Below, in pieces: positions 34,584 through 45,800 of a stretch of DNA of 64,000 bases. The DNA comes from Hymenopellis radicata (lineage: Eukaryota > Basidiomycota > Agaricomycetes > Agaricales > Physalacriaceae), in NCBI GenBank assembly GCA_015501595.1, contig JADNRX010000001.1, forward strand, positions 1,178,001-1,242,000. The letters are read 5' to 3'. The translations under genes were made by a program, and so were the position numbers. The first letter of the stretch is position 1. Every line of letters starts with the position of its first letter. The notes under the pieces were generated by a model. That model saw nothing but the letters and a program-made list of their open reading frames with translations, was not told the DNA's origin and did not search any database.

Positions 34584-36133
34584 ATGTCTGCTCGCTATGC
34601 TCCCCTTCCTGCGCGGCCAGACCGTGACGCCCAGCACGAGATGGATGCAGCTTTCGACGACTCCGACGACGAAGACGACATCAATGATGCGTCTGAGTCG
34701 CAACCTCTCAACCCGACGCCTAGTTCGCCGCAGCGCGGTCACCGCTCCATGCCGTCAACCCACATTCCGGGGACGTACGACTTTGAGAATGTCGACTATG
34801 ACTACCCGCCGCCGGGCTCACCGCCGCCACCATCTGCCACGGCATTACCCAATAGCATTGGTAACAGCAATGGTCTCATTCCTTCCTTCAACATTGGTAC
34901 GTCGAGGGCCGGTCCCAGGAGAGGATGGCTCCAGCGCTCAGCCGGTGCGATATTGCCAACGCCCGTCATGAGACGGCTAGGCTTGGCACCACAGCGCCCG
35001 GAAGGTGTCATCGGCGGCGGCACCAACAACGATGGCGTCTTTGCCAACGTCACCGCCAAGCCAACACGGCCTATGCATATTCAAGACGGTGAGCATACAG
35101 TTTAATCTGGTCCTTATCGTCTCTCATTTTCACCAAGGTGACGAGATTCTTGTCGTTCCTGAAGACACCCAAGCAGAGGCACCGCCCTCATATGCATCGG
35201 CGCAGGCAGACTCCGTACCACCATATTGGGAAACGACCGTTCATGCGCCCTTCTCCCCGGATTCAATGGGTGAACTAATGATCGATGCGCTTCCGACGGG
35301 CTCCCTCTTCTCATTCCTCTGCAATATGCTGGTCTCCATCTCCTTCCAGTTTATTGGCTTCCTTCTCACCTATCTGCTCCACACTTCGCATGCCGCACGT
35401 CTCGGGTCGCGCGCTGGACTCGGAGTTACCCTCATTCAATATGGCTTTGCCTTACGTGGCCGTCTCGATGATGTTAGTGACGGCGAAGGTGCATGGGGCC
35501 AATGGAGGTCGGATTCGGCAAATATTACCTGGCCTTCTGCACCCGACGCTGACTCTACATATTACAACAACGCCACGTCTCCTACTGATTCACCATATCC
35601 CGGCCTCACAGAGGAACAAGCGGGACAGCTCGTCGCCGATGCCACAACGGAATGGCTCTCTTTCTTCCTGATGACAGTTGGTTAGTCTTATCATTTATTC
35701 GCACTGCCGCAATCGTTCAACTTCCATAAAAGGTTGGTTTGTGTTACTAACATCTCTACTTGGCTTTTGGCGTGTCAAGCGGTGGGAGCGCAGTATCATG
35801 GCGACCCAACAGACTACTCCCGCCACCACAACTGAAGGTCAAGGTTCACAGCCGGTCATGACTCAGTTTGAGCGGGCCTTTGGTCTACACAGACTGTCCA
35901 GTGGAGATTTCTTCCGTCAAGGATTTGTTTTTGGCGGACGAAGAGATGATGATGACGACGACGACGACGAAGCTAGAGCTCTTGCTGCTGCAGAGGAGGG
36001 TCATTCCGAAGAGGAGATTGCGCAATTGCTTGCCATAGCACCCGATGATCCGGATCGGGCGCGAATAATTACGGCGGCACTCGACAACGAAAGGCGCCTT
36101 CAGCAGGATTTACGTGCTGCTGGTTTATTGTAG
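34584..36133 (+). CDS. BSD2/NDFIP-like membrane adaptor for Rsp5/NEDD4 ubiquitin ligases
   Basis: Golgi/endosomal membrane protein family that brings cargo such as metal transporters to HECT ubiquitin ligases. Exons 34584-35088, 35138-35680, 35733-36133; 482 residues. Seen: a long cytosolic N-terminus rich in Pro/Ser/Asp; APPSY, a PPxY motif for WW domains, plus a nearby VPPYW; then the conserved three-helix block: FSFLCNMLVSISFQFIGFLL, then LGSRAGLGVTLIQYGFALRG, and a third span at the exon 2-3 junction (WFVLLTSLLGFW). The C-terminal tail is acidic with a run of eight Asp (about 35948-35971) and ends in a helical segment. Introns have clean borders. Role in metal homeostasis is known from yeast Bsd2; here it is inferred. 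Confidence 0.88.
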
Positions 36134-36298
36134 TATTTAAGTCTACTTTCTTCAAATTTTATACTGTACACATCTACCAAAGGACTCAAAGGACTCGTTC
36201 GGGCTGTCGTATGATTATCTGATTGACTGCAAGCCATTCTTGGCAGGTTGCTTCAACTTGCTTGCGATCCACATCGGGATGCTGATTTATCTTGCACC

Positions 36299-36910
36299 AT
36301 GTCAACCGGTACCATCATTCGAAAGGCAACTGAGGCAGATACCCCATCATTATCGCGTATCTGTCTTCTCACGGCAGACGCAGGCAACTCAGCTGAGCAT
36401 TTACACGATTTTGGAGAGCTTCCTGGGCTTGTATACGCGGTCCCTTATGCGAAAATTCCCGTCACATGCTGGGGATTCGTGTTGGAGGACCAAGGGGAAA
36501 TCGTAGGATACGTTCTAGGATCTGCAGATACGCGCGCTTTCGAGAGCTACGCCTCCGAACACTGGTGGCCTCCGCTCGCAGAGAAATACCCTCCATCGTT
36601 GGCCAAGAAGCCGGCAGACGAACGGTACATGAACCTGTTGAGGAACATGCATACTGCACCAGACGTGAACATCGCGTTTTCGAAGGCCCATCTTCATATA
36701 GATATACTGCAGGAACATCAGGGAAAGGGATGGGGAAGAAAGTTGATCGAGGCAGCTGTTGAATATCTCAAGAGCATCAATGTGGCGGGTGTGTGGGTAG
36801 GGATGGATCCCCGGAATGTTAATGCGCGCGCATTCTACGAGCGCTTGGGATTCAAGGTCATTGCCGGGGGGACAGAGTCCAATATGGGATTGGCATTTGT
36901 GGGTCCATAG
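36299..36910 (+). CDS. GNAT-family N-acetyltransferase
   Basis: Single-exon protein of 203 residues, unusual in this intron-rich window. Seen: beta-strand start TIIRKATEADTPSL, strand GEIVGYVLG, the acetyl-CoA loop QEHQGKGWGRKLIEAA (Q-x-x-G-x-G/A pattern) and MDPRNVNARAFYERLGFKV, the family C-terminal helix. The arrangement matches small GNAT enzymes acting on amines or protein N-termini; the substrate is not predictable. ATG at 36299 is used because the longer frame upstream begins with TTG. Intronless state and compact size might reflect bacterial ancestry, but composition looks like its neighbours and I have no direct evidence for transfer. Confidence 0.9.
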   Translation: MSTGTIIRKATEADTPSLSRICLLTADAGNSAEHLHDFGELPGLVYAVPYAKIPVTCWGFVLEDQGEIVGYVLGSADTRAFESYASEHWWPPLAEKYPPSLAKKPADERYMNLLRNMHTAPDVNIAFSKAHLHIDILQEHQGKGWGRKLIEAAVEYLKSINVAGVWVGMDPRNVNARAFYERLGFKVIAGGTESNMGLAFVGP

Positions 36911-37302
36911 ATCATCTACGTGGGGTTGACAGAGCTTCGAACAATGGGTCGACTTTTACGTGTAAAGCGGCGTGACCCTGCTATTTGGGTACAAGGTGTA
37001 CAATCCAACGTCCTCTTGAGAGAGAAGGTAGCGACTACAGAGCATTTTGGGAATAATGAGCGGGCCACGAGGTCACCTGGTATCCATGGAAGATGCGTGA
37101 CATGGAAACCTTGTTTACACAACTTTATGGAGAACAAGAGCTACCAAATGCGGCAAAAGAGAACGCGGTACGAATTGGTTGATCTGCATGACTGTGGTAT
37201 AAAGCTGTGAAGGGTCGAATGTCCAACAGGCTGCCACTGCCATCCTCTCACCCAGCCATACAAGGCCCTAATTGCGCCACGTCTGCAGTTCGTGCTGGTC
37301 CA
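36911..37302. other. Spacer without a supported gene
   Basis: Frames are present on both strands (for example 36920-37210 plus, 36916-37137 minus) but none has a domain or consistent codon pattern. Contains the 3' flank of the acetyltransferase gene. Confidence 0.4.
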
Positions 37303-37563
37303 ATGTCCTACTATAACTCCTTCTCGTCATTCGCAACGACGTCTACGTCTGGCACATCTTCAGCCAGCCCATGCACCCTCTTCATGCCTAACCAGTCTCC
37401 GCGAGACACCCATCTCATGTATGAAGAGCTTGGCCAGCTCTTTCCATCGAAATGTCGATCGTCTCTTTCTTCAGAGGAGGATGAGGTGGATGGAGAAGAG
37501 AAGAAGATGACAATCCTCTTGCGCAAAATATTTGGATTCCGGCGAAGGAGGAACTCGTTCTGA
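37303..37563 (+). CDS. Small hypothetical protein, uncertain
   Basis: An 86-codon frame from ATG 37303 (an in-frame ATG also exists at 37219). It is Ser/Thr-rich at first, acidic in the middle (SSEEDEVDGEE), and ends in a very basic KIFGFRRRRNSF. No family recognised, and the opposite strand also has an open frame (37311-37619). The composition shift from acidic to basic is protein-like, but there is no independent support. Confidence 0.3.
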   Translation: MSYYNSFSSFATTSTSGTSSASPCTLFMPNQSPRDTHLMYEELGQLFPSKCRSSLSSEEDEVDGEEKKMTILLRKIFGFRRRRNSF

Positions 37564-37765
37564 ACGACTTTCCCAATACCCTTCCCATCCCTCCATACTC
37601 GATCTTTCGAGTTCCACATGCCATCCTAGCCGCGCCATGTCGCGTCTCGCACAATTGTCCTTCATTCCTTCACCTCCATTCCATACCACGGACTCGCATA
37701 TACATAACCACCATCATTAGCACGCAAAGACATTCATAATATGTATACATATGTACAACACCTTG

Positions 37766-38605
37766 TCATTTTGATAGTCTCTCGAGATACGCATTCCAAC
37801 CTTCTGTCCGATACCGTATTGCCTGCTCGGCAATCTTTTCTGTCAAGCTGTAGTCTTTCCCGTAGACACCGCGACCAACGATGATAACATCACATCCCGA
37901 TTCCAGAACAACTTGACGCGGTGTTCTATACTGCTGGCCTATGGAGTCACCTTTGACGTCGAGGCCGACTCCCGGAGTAAGAATGAGAAAGTCTTCGTCC
38001 TGCGTTGACTCAGAGTCAGAGGCACCGATGCCATCCATACGTCTCTGCGCTATGAAGCCGATGACAAAGTCGCGGTGTGCACGCGCCATTCGGACGGCTT
38101 CCTCGGTGTACACTCCTCGAGCTAGCGCGCCGGCGGTGCTCATTTCTGAGAGCAGTAGCAGGCCGCGATCCAAGGGCATACCGACAGAGATTAAACCGGT
38201 GATGATGGAGGGACCTGGGACGGGATGGGCATTGGTGATGTGGGACCAGCTCGCGATTTTATGGACGCCACTGGAGTACTGCAACGCAACCGTGTTACCC
38301 GGCAACGTGTTGAGGCGCAGTAGATTGGTATAGTAGGGAATGCACCTATATCGGCGAATTTTCTGTCTTCAAAGATAACAAAGTCGTGCTTCACGCTGAG
38401 TCAAGTGCCTGCAGCTCAGCGATCAGAGATGGTTGAAAGTCTTCGAGGATATCAATGTGCGTCTTGAATGATACAAAGGTAAGATTCGAGCAGGAGATCG
38501 ATAGAATCTTTGCCTTTATCAGACAGACGTAGGGCCCGACGGCGTTGAGATAGCGAGAAAATCGCTGGACTTGGTGACGTCCACTGCACGAATTCGACTT
38601 CGCAT
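37766..38605 (-). pseudogene. Orotidine-5'-phosphate decarboxylase, damaged copy (URA3-type)
   Basis: OMP decarboxylase makes UMP, the last step of de novo pyrimidine synthesis. The catalytic block [15 protein letters not shown]-equivalent [43 protein letters not shown] and [13 protein letters not shown] are all present, so the family call is certain. But the reading is broken: (1) about 40 N-terminal residues normally before the VDVT strand are absent, with the next gene's ATG only 64 bp upstream of the first possible ATG (38605); (2) a one-base frame break near 38545-38552; (3) a probable GC-AG intron 38463-38513; (4) another one-base break near 38390-38396, before KHDF; (5) the 47-nt intron 38299-38345 ends in GG rather than AG. 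The last 178 codons are open and well conserved. Recent decay or an assembly fault are both possible. Confidence 0.8.
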
Positions 38606-38669
38606 AAAGTCGCTGACGTGATTTGATTTTCCTTTCCTGACTCGATCTTAATCTCAAGTTATCACCACC

Positions 38670-40712
38670 ATGGCGGAGCGTCTACAGCAGCTCGTCCTCG
38701 ACACCCTCGATGCCCAGTCAACGATAAAGGATACCCGACAGCTCTTTCTCCCCGGCGCCAGCGCGCCCGCGGTCTCCAACGATGACCAGATCGTTATTCT
38801 CGGCGCGCTTAATTCGCTGCTCAGCCGCGACGTTGGTACATTGCAGTTCTTGCCTCGATGGGCCGCTCATTGCATTCTAGATGATAAAATACGATACCCA
38901 TGAAGTCTTTACACATGCTCTAACGCCCGAGGGTGCGTTAATCGTTAAGGAGGGATCGCACGAAGCACGGGTGTGGAATGCGCTCCCAGTCAAGGGACAA
39001 GGTGCACCGGTGCCCGCGGCTGCACTCAAGAAACTCGTCGGTGATGAGACCGCCAAAGTTGGACAGGGCCGCGCCTTCAAAAATGGATGGATCGGGAAAG
39101 AGGGTGATGGACTCGTCAGAACAGTGAGGGATTGCCGGGCTGGTCGTGGAGACGTGCTTATGATTCGATCCAGGCAGAGACTATCCAGGACACGACCCAG
39201 CTTGAGCTGCAGGAGATAGAGTCTACGGGATCTCTCAAGTCGGGCGAGAAAATTCTAGCCGATCTTCGCAAACGAAAACTCATCGTCCAAAAGTATGACT
39301 TTGCAGCCAGTACGATCCTACATATATCCTCATTGTCTTCGTTAGGAAGGGGCAATGGTTCACCGTGCACAAGGGTCACGAATTCACCACATCCACAGCC
39401 AAGCCGGAGACTGATCTCACCACGGAGATGTTGACGTCGTGAGTCGTGTAAATCATTGCTATCATTCCGCTCATCGACGCGATTGTCATCAAGTGGAAAG
39501 TGGAAAACATCCAAATTCAAGAAATACAACTTTGAAGCAGAAGGCATACCCACAAGTGGAGGCGCGTTACACATGCTCCTCAAAGTACGTGAAGAGATAC
39601 GGAATATCTTCTTAGAAATGGGGTAAATACATTCTCTTCCGCCTCTTGGGTCTTACTCATCACTCTGAAACAGCTTCGCAGAGATGCCCACACAATCTTA
39701 TGTAGAGTCTGGTTTCTGGTGCTTCGACGCCTTGTTCGTTCCCCAACAACACCCAGCGCGAGATCTACAGGATACCTTTTACATATCCGGTCAGTGATAT
39801 TTCTTTGAAGAACTGCAATCATCTGAAAAATTTAGACCCTCCGCACTCCCTCCCTCCTGAGAAGGCATATTATGAGAGGGTTTCAAAAGTACATGAGCAC
39901 GGTGACTTCGGTTCAACAGGATACCGTGCACCTTGGGTACCCGAGGAATCTTCGAAACTTTTACTCAGAACCCACACTACCGCATCGTCGGCACACATGC
40001 TGTACAAACTTGCCGCCAAATGTCGAGGAGAGAAGGTTGAGGGCGATGAGAGCGAGTTCACGCATGGTGGAAAATCGACAACCGAACACGGAAAGACGGA
40101 CGATGGATTCACGCCTGCAAAGCTTTTCAGTATAGATCGGGTTTTCAGAAACGAGACTATGGACGCCACACATCTGGCAGAATTTCACCAAGTAGAAGGT
40201 GTCGTCGCTGATCGAAATTTGACGTTGGCTGATCTCATCGGTACGCCCAATTGAGGCCCGGTTGCGCTAGAACTGCCAGTTGACACTATGTAGGTTTCAT
40301 GCGCGTCTTCTTTAAGAAGATGGGTATCGAGAAAGTGAGGTTCAAACCTGCGTATAACCCTTACACGGAGGTCGGTATATTTCTTCGTTCTCGTCAGTTC
40401 AAGCTGACTGGTCGGCAGCCCTCGCTTGAAATTTTCGCATTCCATCTAATGTTGAATAAATGGGTCGAGGTCGGTAATAGTGGCATGTTCCGGCCTGAGA
40501 TGTTGGAGCCTATGGGTTTCCCCAAAGACGTTCGCGTACACGGCTGGGGTCTTAGTCTTGAGCGGCCTACGATGATTCGGTGAGTACATCATCATCGTTT
40601 GCTGCTTATTTTGATTGTGCTCATCAGATATGGCATCAACAACATTCGGACGCTGGTTGGCCACAAGGTACCAATAGACCAGGTAGAAAACTCGCCGGCT
40701 GTTATGTTCTGA
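38670..40712 (+). CDS. FRS2: Cytosolic phenylalanyl-tRNA synthetase alpha subunit
   Basis: Catalytic subunit of the alpha2-beta2 enzyme that charges tRNA-Phe. Ten exons: 38670-38831, 38881-39123, 39174-39292, 39346-39438, 39494-39622, 39674-39789, 39836-40240, 40294-40370, 40419-40579, 40628-40712; sum exactly 530 codons. Seen: N-terminal winged-helix region ([20 protein letters not shown]); [15 protein letters not shown]; class II motif 2 region with [18 protein letters not shown] and [38 protein letters not shown]; and the motif 3 [11 protein letters not shown] followed by [13 protein letters not shown]. Complete and undamaged, with length typical of the family. The first ATG is in a good context (CACCATGG). 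Its promoter must overlap the 5' end of the divergent OMP decarboxylase copy. Confidence 0.95.
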
Positions 40713-40903
40713 TTTACTTGGGATGTCCGCATGAAGTGTATGTTTAGAAATGTATAAGAGTGTAGCTTGATGTTGCCCAGGATCCGTGAGTCAAGTTGGC
40801 AACTGGGGTTGGTATATTCGAATCAGTGTAAGTAGTACAGCGTCCTTGATCTAGGCGTTACCTACAACGAGCGCCACAAGCAATTGAACATTATGTACGA
40901 TAG

Positions 40904-42229
40904 CTAGTCTTCAAAGACTGACATGGGCTGTGTAAGCATACTGGGAAACAACTTGGTATTGTTCTGTATATCAGAAAGGAACTGACGTCCGACCCGCTTT
41001 GCTTGTCGCGGGGATGGATGTGCAACGGGATCCTTCGAAAACTGAAGAACGGCCATCGAGTTTCCACTATCGAAAGACGGCTGCAACTGAAGAGTTTTCA
41101 GGTTTCTCTCCGGAGGGGGGAGATCATCTTCCCTGCGCGTGCTGATATACAAACACACGAGGATCATTACGAGGAGAAGTGCAATGCCGCCGAAAGAAGC
41201 CCCGAGCACGATTGGGAGAATCTTCTCTGGCGGTATACCCCGTACAGAGAGAAGCGCCGCATCAGATGCTCTTGGTGCTAGGCGTAGCGGTGCTCTTTGA
41301 GAGACAAAAATAGGCGGCTCGGCTGACCTGTGGTAACATTAATACGAAGACCGTAGGCTGTCTCTAAAGACCGTACGGGCAAAAGTCACCGTAAGCCCGA
41401 AATCAGACTAAATAGACAGGTAAGTAAACAGAAAAGCTTCTATGAAGGCATGGCACTTACGGCGGTGGCGTCGCAAGCGATTGACGCCGCTTGACAGAGA
41501 CCGGATATACCTGTCAGAGCAATGAGGATGGCAACGAGCTGAACGTCAAGATCCCCACAATGTATGCTCTTTTGTGTTCGGTCAGAGCACGAGAGACTGA
41601 CGACAGCTTCAGCTAACATAGCAGAGCAGTCATAGGACCTACACGAGCGATAACGAGGGAAGGGAACACGTGCTATGGCTGAAGCTTGGTATGAGTCACG
41701 AACCTCTTCCAAGAAGACTGAACTTACCTTGCGACCGAGACTGAAGAGGCCGTGAGATCGACTTGAGCACATTCCTGTAACAAGGAGTCGCTTGTTGGCC
41801 CTGTTCAGTGTTAGCGAACGGGGCGCCGGCTGTGGTGAGGTGGCGTACCTTCGAACGAACTTCCGAAAAATCTCCGTGAGTCCAAAGTCACTGAAAATAA
41901 AGAGAACCCACATAGACACAATCCCGGGGCCGGAAGTCGTTTCGTGTGTGTTGGATTCCTCTAGAATCGCTTCATTCCCAATAAATAGAAAGGGCTAAAT
42001 ATTCATATCATCAGCCGCTCGATTGTGGATCGCAAGGACGGGAAGGCTCGCACGCTTCCAGAGTCGCAGCTGGAGGAAAACACGCAGTCAAACCACGAAG
42101 AAGAGCAAAGGAAACAAACTCACTGGTTCACAAAATGAATGACCCGGAGGCTGAGACTACTCTCAAAACATGACACAGGAAAAAGACGATTGGCCAGCAA
42201 TGTTGGAGAACGGACGAGGAGCGTTGCAT
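40904..42229 (-). CDS. Hypothetical single-pass membrane protein, exons incomplete
   Basis: The last exon (41327-40904) is clear: an acceptor before SAEPPIFVSQRAP, then a 23-residue transmembrane helix (LGASFGGIALLLVMILVCLY), a basic stop-transfer STRR, and a cytosolic tail of about 75 residues ending VFED. Upstream, the ATG at 42229 starts a signal-peptide-like frame (PIVFFLCHVLRVVSA), and exon-like pieces lie at about 41450-41560 (a second hydrophobic segment, LVAILIALTGISGLC). I could not join these in phase, so the extent is approximate. The layout (signal peptide, ectodomain, TM, short tail) resembles many unnamed basidiomycete membrane proteins. No function assigned. Confidence 0.45.
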
Positions 42230-42817
42230 AGCATATGGTAGCAAGGGACTAGCAAATTACCTGAGGCTAGGCGGCTTTTAAGTACACGACCCACTGGGCA
42301 ACCTCTTATGGGTTTCAAGTCTAAGCAAAAAGGTTCCAATAGAAATCTGCGGAGCCGGTGATAGCACGCTCAAAGACTCTACTTGGAGGGTCGAGCCCAC
42401 GTAGATCGATCTTCGAACACCATGAATACCCCCGTCATAACGTTTCGAATTCGAATGCTATGTAGTCGGACGCCACGATCGTTGCATAGTGATGCCCGAA
42501 GGGAGAGCAACGATCACTCCCTGAGCCCCAAAAACCTCCGTGTAGGTACCAGGAACCGAGTGGAGGAAAGGGACCCATCGGCGTCCATAAAATGACAACG
42601 CTCAGTGTTCTCATAGTGCGTTCGCCCCCGCCTCATGCCTCATGATGTACATAGGGTTGCAAGGCGAGGGATGTGAGCGGATGGTTTAAGTGGGGGGTCC
42701 CCTGCAGCGTACAAGAAACGTCATGCTGCGCTGGAACACGAAAGAGAAGAGCGTAGCAACTGCGCAGATATATAAGCATGTAAAAATGACACCCTTGAAG
42801 ATGTAGAGAGATCCAAG
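42230..42817. other. Intergenic region
   Basis: About 590 bases between two minus-strand genes, holding the presumed promoter of the membrane-protein gene and the 3' UTR of the SHOC1-like gene. A plus frame of 70 codons (42383-42595) has no support. Confidence 0.45.
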
Positions 42818-45800
42818 TCAGGCAGGTACTACATTAGGATCAGGATCAGAGGATTCCAAGGCTTGAGTACGACTCTCGATGCACTCGTTCACCGAAAGCT
42901 ACAACTACGTCAGTATGAGAGCCCAAAGAGCATTGACGAACGTACCATTCTTTCCTTCCCAACGAGAAGGGCGAACATCTCCATTCTCTCGTGAGACGAT
43001 AATGCCAAAAAGTCGTCGACGTTTATCTGGCACAGAATGACGTATGCTGCAAAGTGATTCATGCGGGGCACAGCGGCTAGACTCTCCTCTTCCTAAAAAT
43101 CGCTTCAGGATCAACGGTCAATCAAGAAAGCTTATCTTACCGCTGGCACTTCTCCATCCAACCATGGGCGATCTCCCCATAACGTGCCATCCAGCTGTTC
43201 GGCCATGTCACCGTAATATCTAGTAAGCAAAGCTGCCTCGTAAACACTGTCGGCGAAGGCTGTATGCACGGAACATGACGCGCTCTTCTTTTCACAGGCT
43301 TCCATTAAAGAAAGGTCTCGCCTGAATCGTCCCATAGCCTTGATTGCAGGAGGTGTATACGCGTTGAAGCTAGCGTCATGCTTTTCTGCTGCCTTGAAAG
43401 AACACGAAATAGGATACGCTTCAAAGACGACGAGGATCTGTCGGTACCGCCACGACTGTTCCGAAATATTGGCGATCAGAGCTTCACGCTGGGTAGCGAG
43501 AGAGACGAGGCTTGCGAAGATGATAGAGGTATTGGCGTCCAGAATGAGATCGACACCTGACAAGTGTTCTCGCTCGACAAAGTTGACGCCGCAATCGGAC
43601 GAGCGAAGAATGCGGAGGAGCACATTTTTCTGCAAGAGATCGATTGACGCGAAGTAATGATGCTCATGAGTAGGAGGATCGCGAGCGGGCAAACGGAGCG
43701 TATTATTGTCATATAGTTCTGGAGGGGCCGTAGGATGTACATCAGGTGCAATAGGCCGATCCATCTGAGGAGGAGCAGGTTGTCGAAGAACAGGCTGGGG
43801 CTCAAGCAAACGCCGAGCGCGCAGTCGAAGAAATTCCGAGAGTCCTGCGGCATGACTAGCGAGACTCGGCTCTGCGAAAAGAGTATCTTGTTCAGGATTA
43901 AGAGAGACATGGTCAGGCTGAAGGTCTTGACTAAGGGCGTCAGCTTGAAGAGCTTGAGGCTCGACGGTCAGATTTTGATTGTCATCGAGGGTAAGACTTG
44001 GCCGAAGAATAGACTGCGCTCTGGACAAGCCTTCATGAGAGTCGAACTCGAGAGACAATGGGTCAAAGGGTCCTGGCAGAAGGCGCAGCGGCGACGAATG
44101 GCCAAACGAGGGCTGTCGTTGTACGACATCAACTTCTGGGTACGATGAATGTCCAGCTTGCATGGGTTCCTGTTCGATGACATGGCCAAGAGGACCTGAA
44201 TAGGAGAAATGAAAGTGATGGTGGTCCTCCTCCAAAGCGGGTTCGACAAAGAGACCTTGTCCCAAAAAGCCTGCATCATCGTGACGATCGAGTCGTCGTC
44301 GTTTAGCAGAAGGGAAGAGAGGACGATTCTCTTCATTGTCCATGGACAGCACGGTATTCAAGTCATCAATCTCGTCACGAGGATAATGTGCTGCGAGAAA
44401 GGGTTGTTTTGTATATGATGGAGGAAGAGGATCGTTCTCCTTGTCACTGTCCGACTCGTCCTCGGGGAAGATGGGATCCTCAACGCCATTCGTCCGGCAG
44501 CGCTCTACCCGAGAAAGGATTATTGCGGTATCGATTGGCGATGGTCCGAATTCGAAGGGCTGATATTCAGTCCATCGCTCTTCGTCTAGAATGGGATCGT
44601 GGTCGAAGACTGCAAGGGACTCAAGTAGATGGTGAACCTCGCTTTCGATATGCTTCTTGGGAAGTCCAACTTTCGTGTCATCGCCGTCGAGAAGAATAGT
44701 GGAGCCCGTAACTTGCATATTGCTCGGCAGCTTTTCCTTGACGCTAGAAGGGCTAGTCGGGCATCTCGATTATATGACCCGAATCGTAAGCAGAAGAGGT
44801 ACTAACGTCCAGGAAAGAGTTAGGTTGAGAGCTTTGAGACCTTTCGCTTTCCTTAAAAACTGGTGGAGCATGTTTGAAGACTCTGCTGCCTGGTTACTTT
44901 TTGTTGGTATCACGAAGTCCCAAAACTCAAGGGAATAAAGAGATCGTTGGCCGCGTGGACATTTGGAGCAGATAATATTGGCACTGTGATGTGATCTGTT
45001 AGTTCTGGAAAGGAAGCCGATGAGACCCACACCCTTCATGAGCAGACTTTCGCTGGCGGTGACGGTCTCTTCCATGATAATGGTCTTGCAATCGCTCTCT
45101 TTTACGGAATGGCAAATGGCCATAAGGTCGTCATGTAGGTCGTCGGGTTCAAGTGTTGATGGTTGTCCAACAGTAGACCAAGAAGGTTCTGGAGAGTGAC
45201 GTGTCGTTTCCTCCGCAACATGAGACAATCGTACATGGTCCAGCAGGAATGCAGCCAATCTAAGAAGGTATGAATAATAGAACCGCCGACGCCACATCTA
45301 TACTGACGATTCGTTTGCCTTTCGTCTTGTCACCGGGCGTGAAGAACCTTTGATTCTCCTGTTACGCGGTATGGGAGGTACCTCTAGAGAGACTGTGCTT
45401 GAGTACTAATTCAAAATGGAGGAGAAGGGACCCACCCATCTTGCTGAATGTTTGTATGCTGAACGGACTGGTATCTGGAGATGGGAGATTGAAAAGCTGG
45501 TCTACGTTATCTTCTTGGCTTGATGATAGTGACGGCGGAGACGATATGCTGCTGAAAGCCTCTGGAGAATAAATTGATCAGCACCGTGGAAAGAAGCTCG
45601 CGCAGGCTACCTACGCCAACCATCAACAACACGCATATTTTCTCTGAATATATCAACATCGTCCTCTTCCACTTTTACGACCGGTGGAATCTTCTTCGGC
45701 AGGTCAGCCATCGACTGAAAATCGGGTAAAATCTTTGCCTTCTGGGCCGTGCCGCCGTGAATTCGTTGAGAGCGAGGGAAGATGGGAACAAATTCTTCCC

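Noticed and set aside
20659..36512. Possible secondary-metabolite cluster (amidohydrolase, dioxygenase, acetyltransferase nearby)
   Set aside because: No backbone synthase, P450, transporter or pathway regulator lies among them; the genes are separated by housekeeping genes and share no obvious pathway.
36299..36910. Horizontal transfer of the intronless GNAT gene from bacteria
   Set aside because: Lack of introns alone is weak evidence in a gene this short; base composition does not stand out from the neighbours by eye.
37207..37302. Longer start for the small 37303-37563 frame
   Set aside because: The extended frame begins at GTG; ATG 37219 or 37303 is more plausible and neither is proven.
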